A DNA stretch of 64,000 nucleotides from CAYTAU01 sp964442075 (GCA_964442075.1 CAYTWH010000012.1:1-64000); one strand, 5' to 3'; positions 44,371-55,065 are shown, counted from the stretch's first letter. Made by a program: numbers and translations. Notes: generated by a model from the letters alone, not told the origin.

Positions 44371-44700
44371 TTAAGCTTGTCCAGCCGGTCCGCCAAAATT
44401 CATTGGCATAATAAGTGGATTATTGTTTTCAACATTTTTTATGTTTCCATGCATAGATTCAAATTTGGCGATATTTTCTTTCAATGCATTCATAAGTCTT
44501 TTTGCATGTTCTGGAGTAAGCACAATTCTTGATTTTACTTGTGCTTTCGGTACTCCTGGCATAATTCTAACAAAATCAATTACAAATTCAGAACTGGAAT
44601 GAGTTATAATAGCTAAATTTGAATAAACACCTTGAGCTACTTCTTCATTTAGTTCAATATTCAATTGATTTTTGTTTTTATCTTTATTTTTATCTTCCAT
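44371..44700 (-). CDS. DUF3467 family protein
   Basis: 109 aa from the ATG at 44700, the start that follows the rpoC stop (44702) without overlap. The single DUF3467 domain shows GVYSNLAIITHSSSEFVIDF, then VRIMPGVP, and RIVLTPEHAKRLMNALKENI. In Bacteroidota it commonly sits right after rpoC, as here, so it is probably co-transcribed with rpoBC. The function is unknown. The Met/Gly/Pro-rich end PLIMPMNFGGPAGQA is disordered-looking. Confidence 0.88.
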   Translation of the reverse strand: MEDKNKDKNKNQLNIELNEEVAQGVYSNLAIITHSSSEFVIDFVRIMPGVPKAQVKSRIVLTPEHAKRLMNALKENIAKFESMHGNIKNVENNNPLIMPMNFGGPAGQA

Positions 44701-44701
44701 A

Positions 44702-47700
44702 TTACGATTGTATTTCTTCATTATAAATTTCGTCTGATTTTTTTACTCCCACCAGCTTATCATATTCTTCTTGAGATCCCACAATTATATCTTTATAATT
44801 TCGAATTCCTGTACCTGCCGGTATTAAATGACCAACAATAACATTTTCTTTAAGTCCTTCAAGATCATCAACTTTGCCGTTAATTGCAGCTTCGTTTAGC
44901 ACTTTTGTTGTTTCCTGAAATGAAGCAGCAGAAATAAAACTTTTTGTTTGAAGGGCAGCTTTGGTAATTCCTTGTAGTACTTGACTAGATGTAGCAGGAA
45001 CAGCATCTCTTGCTTCGACGGTTTTTAAATCTTTACGTTTAAGCATAGAATTTTCATCACGTAATTTTCTTGCAGAAATTGGTTGTCCCTCTTTTAGAGT
45101 TTCTGAATTGCCTACATCTGTTATAACTTTCATGCCGTACATCTTATCATTTTCTTCCATAAATACTCGTTTGTCAACAAGTTTTTTCTCAAGAAAAGTT
45201 GTATCTCCAGGCTCGTTAATTTCAACTTTGCGCATCATTTGTCGTACTATTACTTCAAAGTGTTTATCATTAATTTTTACACCTTGCATACGATATACTT
45301 CCTGCACTTCATTTACAATATATTCCTGTACTTTTGTAGGTCCTTTTATTGAAAGGATGTCTGCAGGAGTTATTGCTCCTTCAGATAGTGGTGTACCTGC
45401 TTTTATATAATCATTTTCTTGTACTAGAATTTGTTTTGCTAATGAAACGAGATATTTTTTTACTTCTTCTTCTTTTGATTTTATCATTATTTCCCGATTT
45501 CCGCGTTTTATTTTACCAAAAGAAACTTCACCGTCAATTTCTGCAACTACGGCAGGATTTGAAGGATTTCTTGCTTCAAAAAGTTCTGTAACTCTTGGAA
45601 GACCTCCTGTAATATCTCCTGATTTTCCAAAAGAACGAGGAATTTTAACTAAAATTTGTCCTCCAACAACTTTGTCCCCATCATTAATAACAATATGCGC
45701 ACCAACGGGTAAGTTATAAGATTTTAGTTCATCGTTATCTTTTGATAATATCTTTATTATTGGATTTTTAGTTTTATCTCTTGTTTCAACAATAACTTTT
45801 TCTTTAAATCCTGTTTGTTCGTCTGTTTCTTCTCTATATGTTATTCCTTCAATTACATTTTCAAAAGAAATTTTCCCACTTGTTTCGGAAATAATAACAG
45901 CATTAAAAGGATCCCATTCACAAATAAGGTCTCCTTTTTTAATACTCGCATTATTTTGGATATAAAATTTAGACCCATAAGGGATATTATGATTTGTTAA
46001 AACAATACCTGTGTTTTTATCAATTATTTTTAATTCAGCTAGACGTCCAATAACAATATTGGATTTATTATCATTATTGTCTTTATATTTTACAATTTTC
46101 AGTTCTTCAATCTCAACTATACCATCATAACTTGAAATAATATTAGATTCACTTGTAATGTTAGATGCAGTACCACCAACGTGGAATGTTCTAAGAGTTA
46201 ATTGAGTACCTGGTTCACCAATTGACTGTGCCGCAATAACTCCAACCGCTTCCCCTTTTTGAACCATTCTTCCTGTTGCAAGATTTCTGCCGTAGCATTT
46301 TGCGCATACACCCTTTTTGGCTTCACATGTTAGTACTGAACGTATTTCAACTTGTTCAATTGGGGATTCTTCAATTATACTACAAATATCTTCAGTTAGT
46401 TCCTCTCCTGCCATTATTATTTGTTCACCTGTTAATGGGTGAACAATATCATGAACAGCCGTTCTGCCTAATATTTTTTCATATAATGATTCAACCAATT
46501 CTTCATTTTTTTTGATAGAAGTTGCAATTAAACCACGTAATGTTCCACAATCTTCATGTATTACAACCACATCTTGTGAAACATCAACCAGTCTTCTTGT
46601 AAGGTATCCTGCATCTGCTGTTTTTAAAGCTGTGTCCGCAAGACCTTTTCTTGCACCGTGAGTAGAGATAAAATATTCTAGTACAGAAAGACCTTCTTTG
46701 AAGTTTGAAAGAATAGGGTTTTCAATAATTTCAGAACCAGCTGCACTTGATTTTTGTGGTTTTGCCATTAGTCCTCTCATTCCTGATAACTGTCTAATTT
46801 GTTCTTTAGAACCCCTTGCTCCAGAGTCAAGCATCATATAAATAGGGTTGAAACCTGCTTTATCACTACTTAGCTGATTCATAAGTATCTGGGTAAGGTT
46901 GGCGTTGGTGTGAGTCCAGATGTCAATTATTTGGTTATAACGTTCATTGTTAGTTATAAATCCCATATTATAATTAGCTAGAACTTCATCTACCTGTGTA
47001 TATCCTTCATTAACAATATCGATTTTTTCTTTAGGAATAATTACATCGTCAAGATTAAATGATAAGCCTCCAATAAATGCCATTTTATATCCTAAATCTT
47101 TAATATCATCTAAGAAATTAGCTGTTTCAGAAGTGCTGGTTTGTTTTAAAACTCCTCCAATAATATCACGAAGAGATTTTTTAGTTAATACTTCATTAAT
47201 ATAATTAAACGACTTAGGAACAACTTGATTTAACAGTACTCTTCCTGTAGTTGTTTCAATAATTTCTGTAAATCTATTTCCGCTAGAATCTATATTATCT
47301 ATTTTAACCTTTATAATTGCGTGTAAATCGATTGCTTTTTCATTGTGTGCAATAATTACTTCTTCTGGTGAATAAAAAATATTACCTTCACCTTTAACTT
47401 TATTTTCAGGAGTACTTTTGCGAGATTTTGTCATATAATATAACCCTAGTACCATGTCTTGAGATGGAACAGTAATCGGAGCACCATTTGCTGGGTTTAA
47501 AATATTGTGTGAAGCAAGCATTAGCATTTGTGCTTCAAGAATAGCTGCGTTTCCCAAAGGTAAGTGAACAGCCATCTGGTCTCCATCAAAATCGGCATTA
47601 AATGCGGTACATACAAGTGGATGAAGTTGTATTGCCTTTCCTTCTATCAGTTTTGGCTGAAAAGCTTGAATTCCTAATCTGTGAAGAGTAGGGGCGCGGT

Positions 47701-49018
47701 TTAACAAAATCGGATGTCCTTTTAAGACATTTTCAAGTATGTCCCAAACAACAGCGTCTTTACGATCTACTATTTTTTTAGCAGATTTAACAGTTTTTAC
47801 AATACCTCTCTCAATAAGTTTTCTAATAATAAAAGGCTTGTAAAGTTCTGATGCCATATCTTTTGGTATTCCACATTCGTGTAATTTTAAATCGGGACCA
47901 ACCACAATAACTGAACGAGCAGAATAATCAACTCTTTTTCCAAGAAGATTTTGACGGAAACGTCCTTGTTTTCCTTTTAAACTATCAGAAAGTGATTTTA
48001 ATGGTCTATTTGCATCAGTTTTAACAGCGTTTGCTTTTCGGGAGTTATCAAATAAAGAATCAACGGATTCCTGAAGCATTCTTTTTTCATTACGTAAAAT
48101 TACTTCTGGGGCTTTGATTTCTATTAATCTCTTTAATCTGTTATTTCTAATAATAACTCTTCGGTATAAATCGTTAAGGTCTGATGTCGCAAATCGTCCA
48201 CCATCAAGAGGAACAAGAGGTCTTAGCTCAGGAGGAATAACAGGAACAACTTTTATTATCATCCATTCCGGTTTATTCCTTTTTTTTGATGCTCTAAATG
48301 CCTCAACAACATTAAGCCGTTTTAATGCTTCGTTTTTCCTTTGTTGAGATGTTTCTGTATTTGCCTTATGTCTTAATGTATATGAAAGGTCATCAAGATC
48401 TATTCTTGAAAGTAAAGAATGAATTGCTTCTGCACCCATTTTTGCGATAAATTTATTAGGATCGCTATCATCTAATAAATGGTTATCTTTAGGTAATGAT
48501 TCGAGAATGTCTAAATACTCTTCTTCTGTCAGAAAATCCATTTCTTTTAATTCTGTCTCTTCGTCTTTTGATATGGCAACTCCAACTTGAATAACAACAA
48601 ATCTTTCATAGTAGATTATAGCGTCTAATTTTTTTGTTGGTAATCCTAATAAATATCCAATTTTATTAGGCAAAGACTTAAAATACCATATATGTGCAAC
48701 AGGCACAACAAGATTTATATGTCCAATTCTTTCACGTCTAACTTTTTTTTCTGTAACTTCAACACCACATCTATCGCATATTATCCCTTTATACCTAATT
48801 CTTTTGTATTTACCACAATGGCACTCATAATCTTTTATTGGTCCGAAAATTCTTTCACAAAACAAACCATCTCTTTCTGGTTTATATGTTCTGTAATTGA
48901 TAGTTTCAGGTTTCAACACTTCTCCACTTGAAAATTCCAATATTTTTTCTGGAGAAGATAAACCAATAGAGATCTTTGTAAATTCATTTTTTACTTTATT
49001 GTCTCTTCTGAAAGCCAT
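44702..49018 (-). CDS. rpoC: DNA-directed RNA polymerase subunit beta'
   Basis: 1438 aa, the large catalytic subunit. The N-terminal zinc cysteines (CHCGKYKRIRYKGIICDRCG), the catalytic loop NADFDGDQMAVHLPL (about residue 465), the bridge-helix/trigger-loop region (GARGSKEQIRQLSGMRGLMA, and GEPGTQLTLRTFHVGG) and the second zinc site (CEAKKGVCAKCYG) are intact. It follows rpoB by 33 bp and precedes a DUF3467 gene. Confidence 0.99.
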   Translation of the reverse strand: MAFRRDNKVKNEFTKISIGLSSPEKILEFSSGEVLKPETINYRTYKPERDGLFCERIFGPIKDYECHCGKYKRIRYKGIICDRCGVEVTEKKVRRERIGHINLVVPVAHIWYFKSLPNKIGYLLGLPTKKLDAIIYYERFVVIQVGVAISKDEETELKEMDFLTEEEYLDILESLPKDNHLLDDSDPNKFIAKMGAEAIHSLLSRIDLDDLSYTLRHKANTETSQQRKNEALKRLNVVEAFRASKKRNKPEWMIIKVVPVIPPELRPLVPLDGGRFATSDLNDLYRRVIIRNNRLKRLIEIKAPEVILRNEKRMLQESVDSLFDNSRKANAVKTDANRPLKSLSDSLKGKQGRFRQNLLGKRVDYSARSVIVVGPDLKLHECGIPKDMASELYKPFIIRKLIERGIVKTVKSAKKIVDRKDAVVWDILENVLKGHPILLNRAPTLHRLGIQAFQPKLIEGKAIQLHPLVCTAFNADFDGDQMAVHLPLGNAAILEAQMLMLASHNILNPANGAPITVPSQDMVLGLYYMTKSRKSTPENKVKGEGNIFYSPEEVIIAHNEKAIDLHAIIKVKIDNIDSSGNRFTEIIETTTGRVLLNQVVPKSFNYINEVLTKKSLRDIIGGVLKQTSTSETANFLDDIKDLGYKMAFIGGLSFNLDDVIIPKEKIDIVNEGYTQVDEVLANYNMGFITNNERYNQIIDIWTHTNANLTQILMNQLSSDKAGFNPIYMMLDSGARGSKEQIRQLSGMRGLMAKPQKSSAAGSEIIENPILSNFKEGLSVLEYFISTHGARKGLADTALKTADAGYLTRRLVDVSQDVVVIHEDCGTLRGLIATSIKKNEELVESLYEKILGRTAVHDIVHPLTGEQIIMAGEELTEDICSIIEESPIEQVEIRSVLTCEAKKGVCAKCYGRNLATGRMVQKGEAVGVIAAQSIGEPGTQLTLRTFHVGGTASNITSESNIISSYDGIVEIEELKIVKYKDNNDNKSNIVIGRLAELKIIDKNTGIVLTNHNIPYGSKFYIQNNASIKKGDLICEWDPFNAVIISETSGKISFENVIEGITYREETDEQTGFKEKVIVETRDKTKNPIIKILSKDNDELKSYNLPVGAHIVINDGDKVVGGQILVKIPRSFGKSGDITGGLPRVTELFEARNPSNPAVVAEIDGEVSFGKIKRGNREIMIKSKEEEVKKYLVSLAKQILVQENDYIKAGTPLSEGAITPADILSIKGPTKVQEYIVNEVQEVYRMQGVKINDKHFEVIVRQMMRKVEINEPGDTTFLEKKLVDKRVFMEENDKMYGMKVITDVGNSETLKEGQPISARKLRDENSMLKRKDLKTVEARDAVPATSSQVLQGITKAALQTKSFISAASFQETTKVLNEAAINGKVDDLEGLKENVIVGHLIPAGTGIRNYKDIIVGSQEEYDKLVGVKKSDEIYNEEIQS

Positions 49019-49051
49019 AATATTATATATAAAATTGTTATTAAAAATTTA

Positions 49052-52000
49052 TTATTCAAGTTCAACACTTAATCCCAATCCCTTTAGTTCATGTAATAAT
49101 ACATTAAATGATTCAGGTATTCCCGGGTTTGGCATATTGTTACCTTTTACAATGGATTCATAAGTTTTAGCTCTACCTATTACATCGTCAGATTTAACTG
49201 TAAGTATTTCCTGAAGAATGTTTGATGCTCCAAATGCCTCAAGTGCCCAAACCTCCATTTCACCAAACCTTTGACCTCCAAATTGAGCTTTACCACCAAG
49301 GGGTTGTTGAGTAATAAGTGAATATGGACCGATGGATCTTGCATGCATTTTATCATCTACCATATGCCCTAATTTAAGCATATATATTATTCCAACAGTT
49401 GCTGGTTGGTCAAATCGTTCACCGGTACCACCGTCATATAAATAAGTTTTACCATATTTTGGGACACCTGCTTTTTCAGTATAATTATTTATATCTTCAA
49501 TTTTAGCACCATTGAAAATTGGTGTAGCAAATTTCAAATCAAGGTTTTTCCCTGCCCAACCCAGTACTGTTTCATATATTTGTCCTAAGTTCATTCTAGA
49601 AGGTACTCCAAGTGGATTTAATACGATATCAACAGGAGTTCCGTCTTCTAAAAATGGCATATCTTCAGCGCGAACAATTTTAGCAACTATACCCTTGTTT
49701 CCATGTCTACCTGCCATTTTATCACCAACTTTAAGGACTCTTCGTTTTGCAATATAAACCTTTGCAAGTTGAATAATTCCTGTTGGAAGTTCATCTCCAA
49801 TTGTTATGTTGAATTTTTTCCTTTTTGCTTCTCCCTCAATATCTTTTCTATGAATTAAGTAGTTATGTAATAGTCTTTTTATAATTTCATTTTTCTTTTT
49901 ATCTGTAGTCCATCTTGATGGATTTATGTTTAGAAAATCAATACCTTGAAGCAATTTTAATGTGAACTTATTTCCTTTAGGGATAATGCTAACATTGAAA
50001 AAATCTTTAACTCCTTGTGATGTTTTACCATTAACCAGTATAAATAATTTATCAATTAGCTTATTTGTTAACTCATCAATTTTATTATTAGTCTCTTCAT
50101 CAATTTTTGCTATTATTGGTTTTTCTGTAATTTTATGTTTTTTATCTTTTACAGACCTGGAGAATAATTTTTTATTAATAATTACGCCGTTTAACGAAGG
50201 AGAAGCTTTTAATGAAGCATCTTTTACATCACCTGCTTTATCTCCAAAAATAGCACGTAGTAGCTTTTCTTCGGGAGAAGGATCAGATTCTCCTTTGGGA
50301 GTAATTTTTCCTATTAAAATATCTCCGGGAACAACAGAAGAACCAATTCTTACTACACCATTTTCATCAAGATTTTTAGTCGCTTCTTCGCTAACATTTG
50401 GAATGTCAGATGTTAACTCTTCTATTCCTCGTTTAGTATCCCTAACTTCCAGTTGATGTTCTTCAATGTGAATAGAGGTAAAAATATCTTGATGTACAAC
50501 TTTATCAGAAATAACGATTGCATCTTCAAAGTTATATCCTTTCCAAGGCATAAATGCTACCATTAGGTTTCTTCCTAATGCTAAATCGCCTTCTTTAGTT
50601 CCATAACCTTCGGTAAGAATATCTCCTTTTTCTACTCTGTCGCCCTTAGAAACAATAGGTCTAAGATTTAAACAAGTATTTTGATTTGTTTTGCGAAATT
50701 TAGAAATGGTATATTTTTTTATATCATCTTCAAAACTCACAAATTTTTCTTCTTCTGTTCTGGAATACCTTATTACTATTTCATCAGTATCAACATATTC
50801 AACAACACCATCATTTTCAGCAATTAAAAGCGACCTGGAATCTCTAGCAACTAATTTTTCAATACCTGTTCCAACAATGGGGGCTTCAGGTCGAATTAAA
50901 GGAACTGCCTGACGCATCATATTTGAACCCATTAATGCTCTATTTGCGTCATCATGTTCTAAAAATGGAATTAATGAAGCAGCAATTGAAGCAATTTGGT
51001 TTGGAGCAACATCCATTAAATCAACAGATTCTTTTTCTATTAAAGGATAATCTGCTTCGTGACGTGCTTTCACTTTTGGATTAATAAACGCACCTTCTTT
51101 ATCAATAGGTGCGTTTGCCTGTGCAATAATTTTTTCTTCTTCTTCTTCTGCACTTAAATATATAATTTCTTCGTTATTTAGATTTACATTTCCGGCTTCA
51201 ACTTTTCTGTATGGAGTTTCTATAAAACCTAGTTCATTAATTTTTGCATATACACATAAAGAGGATATTAGTCCAATGTTTGGTCCTTCAGGAGTTTCAA
51301 TTGGGCACAATCTGCCATAGTGTGTATAATGTACATCACGAACTTCGAATCCTGCTCTTTCTCTTGACAGTCCACCCGGACCTAAAGCAGACATTCTTCT
51401 TTTGTGTGTCATTTCAGCTAATGGATTTGTTTGATCCATAAATTGTGATAATGCGTTGGTTCCAAAAAAAGAATTAATAACTGATGATAAAGTTTTGGAG
51501 TTGATAAGATCAATAGGTGTAAAAACTTCATTATCTCTTACGTTCATTCGTTCTTTAATAGTTCTAGCCATTCTGGCTAAACCTACTCCAAATTGATTAT
51601 GTAATTGCTCGCCAACAGTTCTAACTCTTCTGTTACTTAAATGGTCAATATCATCAACATCAATTTTAGAATTAATTAGTTCAATTAAATACTTAATGAT
51701 TTCAATAATATCTTCTTTAGTTAAAACTTTAATGTCCACTGATGTATCAAGTCCTAACTTTTTATTAATTCTATATCTTCCAACTTCACCAAGATCATAT
51801 CTTTTATTTGAGAAGAATAATTTGTCAATAACGTCTCTTGCAGTAGCCTCATCAGGTGGCTCCGAATTTCTTAACTGTCTGTAAATGTGTAGAACAGCTT
51901 CTTTTTCTGAATTACTTGGATCTTTTTGTAAAGTATTATAAATTATTGCAAAATCATTAATATTTTTATGTTCTTTATGTAATAAAATTGTTTTTACTCC

Positions 52001-52864
52001 AGATTCTACAATAGTATCTATATGTCCTTTCTCAATAACTATTTCTCGGTCAATAACTATTTCATTTCTTTCAATTGAAACTACTTCACCCGTATCTTCA
52101 TCAACAAAATCCTCAATCCAAGATCTTAATACTCTGGCAGCAAGTTTTCTTCCAATTACTTTTTTCAGACCTGTTTTAGTAACTTTTACTTCATCTGCGA
52201 GATCAAAAATCTCTAATATATCTTTATCGCTTTCATAGCCAATAGCCCTCAATAATGTTGTAACAGGTAATTTCTTTTTACGGTCAATGTATGCGTACAT
52301 TACATTGTTTATATCCGTTGCAAATTCAATCCAAGAACCTCTAAATGGAATTACTCTTGCAGAATATAATTTTGTGCCATTTGCATGCACACTTTGTCCA
52401 AAGAATACTCCCGGAGAACGATGTAATTGTGATACAATAACTCTTTCAGCACCATTTATTACAAATGTACCTCTTGGAGTCATATAAGGGATTGTTCCAA
52501 GATAAACATCTTGTATTACAGTATCAAAATCTTCATGTTCAGGATCAGTACAGTATAATCTTACTTTTGCTTTTAAAGGGACACTATATGACAAACCCCT
52601 TTCTATACATTCTTCAATTTTATATCTTGGTGGATCAACAAAATAATCAATAAACTCCAATACAAAATTATTTCTTGTATCTGTAATTGGAAAATTTTCA
52701 TTGAAAACCTTAAACAAGCCTTCGTCTTTTCTTTTTTCCGGAGTTGTTTCTAATTGAAAAAAATCTGCAAATGATTTTAATTGAATATCTAAAAAATCAG
52801 GATATTCTAATTGATTTTTTATTGATGCAAAAGATATGCGTTCTTTTAAATTATTTGAAGCCAT
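49052..52864 (-). CDS. rpoB: DNA-directed RNA polymerase subunit beta
   Basis: 1270 aa, normal for Bacteroidota. The rifampicin region is seen in FGTNALSQFMDQTNPLAEMT then HKRRMSALGPGG (about residues 460-495). The C-terminal clamp has KAQFGGQRFGEMEVWALEAF. Residues at the usual resistance positions look wild type by eye (Gln, Asp, His, Ser). Between rplL and this gene is a hairpin (52915-52935) that may lower transcription into rpoBC. Confidence 0.99.
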   Translation of the reverse strand: MASNNLKERISFASIKNQLEYPDFLDIQLKSFADFFQLETTPEKRKDEGLFKVFNENFPITDTRNNFVLEFIDYFVDPPRYKIEECIERGLSYSVPLKAKVRLYCTDPEHEDFDTVIQDVYLGTIPYMTPRGTFVINGAERVIVSQLHRSPGVFFGQSVHANGTKLYSARVIPFRGSWIEFATDINNVMYAYIDRKKKLPVTTLLRAIGYESDKDILEIFDLADEVKVTKTGLKKVIGRKLAARVLRSWIEDFVDEDTGEVVSIERNEIVIDREIVIEKGHIDTIVESGVKTILLHKEHKNINDFAIIYNTLQKDPSNSEKEAVLHIYRQLRNSEPPDEATARDVIDKLFFSNKRYDLGEVGRYRINKKLGLDTSVDIKVLTKEDIIEIIKYLIELINSKIDVDDIDHLSNRRVRTVGEQLHNQFGVGLARMARTIKERMNVRDNEVFTPIDLINSKTLSSVINSFFGTNALSQFMDQTNPLAEMTHKRRMSALGPGGLSRERAGFEVRDVHYTHYGRLCPIETPEGPNIGLISSLCVYAKINELGFIETPYRKVEAGNVNLNNEEIIYLSAEEEEEKIIAQANAPIDKEGAFINPKVKARHEADYPLIEKESVDLMDVAPNQIASIAASLIPFLEHDDANRALMGSNMMRQAVPLIRPEAPIVGTGIEKLVARDSRSLLIAENDGVVEYVDTDEIVIRYSRTEEEKFVSFEDDIKKYTISKFRKTNQNTCLNLRPIVSKGDRVEKGDILTEGYGTKEGDLALGRNLMVAFMPWKGYNFEDAIVISDKVVHQDIFTSIHIEEHQLEVRDTKRGIEELTSDIPNVSEEATKNLDENGVVRIGSSVVPGDILIGKITPKGESDPSPEEKLLRAIFGDKAGDVKDASLKASPSLNGVIINKKLFSRSVKDKKHKITEKPIIAKIDEETNNKIDELTNKLIDKLFILVNGKTSQGVKDFFNVSIIPKGNKFTLKLLQGIDFLNINPSRWTTDKKKNEIIKRLLHNYLIHRKDIEGEAKRKKFNITIGDELPTGIIQLAKVYIAKRRVLKVGDKMAGRHGNKGIVAKIVRAEDMPFLEDGTPVDIVLNPLGVPSRMNLGQIYETVLGWAGKNLDLKFATPIFNGAKIEDINNYTEKAGVPKYGKTYLYDGGTGERFDQPATVGIIYMLKLGHMVDDKMHARSIGPYSLITQQPLGGKAQFGGQRFGEMEVWALEAFGASNILQEILTVKSDDVIGRAKTYESIVKGNNMPNPGIPESFNVLLHELKGLGLSVELE

Positions 52865-52914
52865 TTTTTATAGTTAATTAATGAACTTAAAAAAAATATA
52901 TAACAACAAAAGGC

Positions 52915-52935
52915 TTAGAGTTAATTTAACTCTAA
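52915..52935 (-). terminator. Attenuator-like hairpin between rplL and rpoB
   Basis: Perfect 8-bp stem TTAGAGTT/AACTCTAA (52915-52922 with 52928-52935), loop AATTT. On the minus strand it is followed by CCTTTTGTTG and a T-rich stretch. E. coli has an attenuator and an RNase III site at the same place in its operon; by position, this could play such a role. Confidence 0.55.
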
Positions 52936-52965
52936 ACCTGTATAAAAATTTAATATAGGAAATAC

Positions 52966-53343
52966 CTATTTAAGTTCAACTTCGGCTCCTGCTTCTTCTA
53001 ATTTAGCTTTTAATGATTCAGCTTCATCTTTTGAAACTCCTTCTTTAACTGCTTTAGGTGCAGCATCAACAAGAGCTTTTGCCTCTTTAAGACCTAACCC
53101 CGTTAATTCTTTAACTAATTTAACTATTTGTAATTTTGCTCCACCTGGGTGATTCAACATTACATTAAATTGTGTTTTTTCTGCTTCTTCACCGTTTTCT
53201 GTTCCAGCAGCAGGTCCTGCCACAACTGCAGCCGCAGCCGCAGGTTCAATACCATATTCTTCTTTTAATATATCAGCTAATTCATTAACATCTTTAACTG
53301 TTAAATTAACTAATTCATCTGCTAGCTTTTTTAAATCTGCCAT
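52966..53343 (-). CDS. rplL: 50S ribosomal protein L7/L12
   Basis: 125 aa. N-terminal dimer helix (residues 1-30), Ala/Gly-rich hinge (PAAAAAVVAGPAAGTENGEE) and the C-terminal factor-binding domain with GGAKLQIVKLVKELTGLGLK then EAKALVDAAPKAVKEG. It forms the stalk on L10 that recruits translation factors. Composition is more GC-rich than its surroundings, as usual for this gene. It lies 24 bp after rplJ. Confidence 0.99.
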   Translation of the reverse strand: MADLKKLADELVNLTVKDVNELADILKEEYGIEPAAAAAVVAGPAAGTENGEEAEKTQFNVMLNHPGGAKLQIVKLVKELTGLGLKEAKALVDAAPKAVKEGVSKDEAESLKAKLEEAGAEVELK

Positions 53344-53367
53344 TTTAAAAATTTTAAAAATTAAAAA

Positions 53368-53889
53368 TTATTCTTTTTTATTTGAAAGTGTTTTAATAAC
53401 ACCTGTAATAATGTTTGATCCAGACTGTAAAGAAGACATAACATTTTTTAATGGAGATTGTAATAATAAAATAATGTCTCCAATAATTTCTTCTTTAGAC
53501 TTAATACTTGCTAAAACATCAAGTTGTTCATCTCCAATATAAAATCCTTTTTCAACAAAAGCAGCTTTTAATATTGGATTTTTGTTTGTTTTTCTAAACT
53601 CTTTAATAAGTTTAGCTGGAACGCTTCCTGTTTCAGATAACATTAATGAAGTATGACCTTTTAAAACATCATATATTTCTTTAAAATCATCTTCAACTTT
53701 ATTGAAAGCTAATTCCAATAATGTATTTTTAACAACAATTAGTTTTACTTCTTTCTCAAAACAATTTCTTCTTAATTTCCCAGTATCTTCAGCATTAAGT
53801 TCGCCAATATCAACTAAGTAAATATGATTTGAGGTATTAATTTTTTCTGTCAAACCATCAACAAGAGCACTTTTTTGATCTCTATTCAT
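53368..53889 (-). CDS. rplJ: 50S ribosomal protein L10
   Basis: 173 aa. N-terminal rRNA-binding domain (KSALVDGLTEKINTSNHIYL, then VDIGELNA; KVIVVKNTLLELAF-like block) and C-terminal helix that carries L7/L12 dimers. It lies 16 bp after rplA, leaving no room for a separate L10 leader, so any autoregulation would have to act through the whole transcript. Confidence 0.98.
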   Translation of the reverse strand: MNRDQKSALVDGLTEKINTSNHIYLVDIGELNAEDTGKLRRNCFEKEVKLIVVKNTLLELAFNKVEDDFKEIYDVLKGHTSLMLSETGSVPAKLIKEFRKTNKNPILKAAFVEKGFYIGDEQLDVLASIKSKEEIIGDIILLLQSPLKNVMSSLQSGSNIITGVIKTLSNKKE

Positions 53890-53905
53890 AACTTAATAAT
53901 GTTAA

Positions 53906-54598
53906 TTAATCAATTAATTTAGGATCAATTCTTAATCCTGGGCTCATAGTACTTGACATGTAAATACTTTTCATATAAGTACCTTTTGAAGCAGTTGGCT
54001 TTAATTTAATAATTGTATTTATTAATTCACGTGCATTATCTTCAATTTTATTTGAATCGAACGAAGCTTTTCCGATGCTTGCATGAATAATACCATACTT
54101 ATCAACTTTAAAATCAATTTTCCCTGCCTTTACTTCTTGCACTGCTTTACCAATTTCCATTGTTACAGTACCACTTTTGGGATTAGGCATTAATCCACGA
54201 GGGCCTAATACTTTGCCTAATTTACCAACTTTTGCCATTACTGATGGCATAGTGATAATTACATCAACATCGATCCATCCTTTTTGAATTTTTTCAATGA
54301 ATTCATCTAAACCAACAAAATCAGCACCAGCAGATTTTGCTTCTTCTTCTTTTTCAGGAGTACAAAGTACTAATACTTTGATCTTTTTTCCTGTTCCATG
54401 GGGTAAAGTAACAATCCCGCGAACCATTTGATTGGCTTTTCTTGGGTCTACCCCTAATCGAATGTTTAAATCAATTGATGAATCGAATTTTGTTGTAGTA
54501 ATTTCTTTCACTAATTTGGAAGCATCAACCAAAGGATATGATTTCCCTTGATCTATTTTTTCTATTACATTTTTTCTGTTTTTTGACAATTTGCCCAT
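53906..54598 (-). CDS. rplA: 50S ribosomal protein L1
   Basis: 230 aa. Typical stretches: FDSSIDLNIRLGVDPRKANQ, VRGIVTLPHGTGK, GKLGKVLGPRGLMPNPKSGT and GKIDFKVDKYGIIHASIGKA. It forms the L1 stalk that moves the E-site tRNA and is often a translational repressor of its own operon. It lies 23 bp after rplK. Confidence 0.99.
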   Translation of the reverse strand: MGKLSKNRKNVIEKIDQGKSYPLVDASKLVKEITTTKFDSSIDLNIRLGVDPRKANQMVRGIVTLPHGTGKKIKVLVLCTPEKEEEAKSAGADFVGLDEFIEKIQKGWIDVDVIITMPSVMAKVGKLGKVLGPRGLMPNPKSGTVTMEIGKAVQEVKAGKIDFKVDKYGIIHASIGKASFDSNKIEDNARELINTIIKLKPTASKGTYMKSIYMSSTMSPGLRIDPKLID

Positions 54599-54621
54599 CT
54601 TTCTAATAATTAAAAGTTTGT

Positions 54622-55065
54622 TTATTCATTAAATGGCGCTTTCCCCTTAACAACAATTCCGGCACTTCTTGCTGTTCCAGCAACCATTTTCATCCCTGCT
54701 TCTACAGTAAAAGCATTTAGGTCTGGCATTTTATTTTCTGCAATTTCTCTTATTTGATCCCAAGTTACTGTTCCAACTTTTTCTCTATTAGATTCAGGTG
54801 AACCAGACTTTACGTTTGCAGCTTCAAGTACTTGAATCGCAGCAGGTGGAGTTTTAATTATAAAGCTGAAAGATTTATCAGCATATACAGAAATAACAAC
54901 AGGTAAAACTTTTCCTGCTTGTTTTTGAGTTTTTGAATTAAATTGTTTGCAAAACTCCATAATATTTACCCCTTTAGCACCTAATGCAGGTCCAACTGGC
55001 GGGGAAGGATTTGCAGCTCCTCCTCTGATTTGTAATTTTATAATTCCGTCAACAACTTTAGCCAT
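54622..55065 (-). CDS. rplK: 50S ribosomal protein L11
   Basis: 147 aa. The N-terminal KLQIRGGAANPSPPVGPALG and AKGVNIMEFCKQFN, and the C-terminal VGTVTWDQIREIAENKMPDL then NAFTVEAGMKMVAGTARSAG, are the standard L11 blocks. It binds the GTPase-associated region of 23S rRNA. It lies 11 bp after nusG. Confidence 0.99.
   Translation of the reverse strand: MAKVVDGIIKLQIRGGAANPSPPVGPALGAKGVNIMEFCKQFNSKTQKQAGKVLPVVISVYADKSFSFIIKTPPAAIQVLEAANVKSGSPESNREKVGTVTWDQIREIAENKMPDLNAFTVEAGMKMVAGTARSAGIVVKGKAPFNE

Noticed and set aside
49962..50456. 164-codon open frame antisense to rpoB
   Set aside because: It is a shadow of the strongly conserved rpoB frame, without protein-like composition or a start context.
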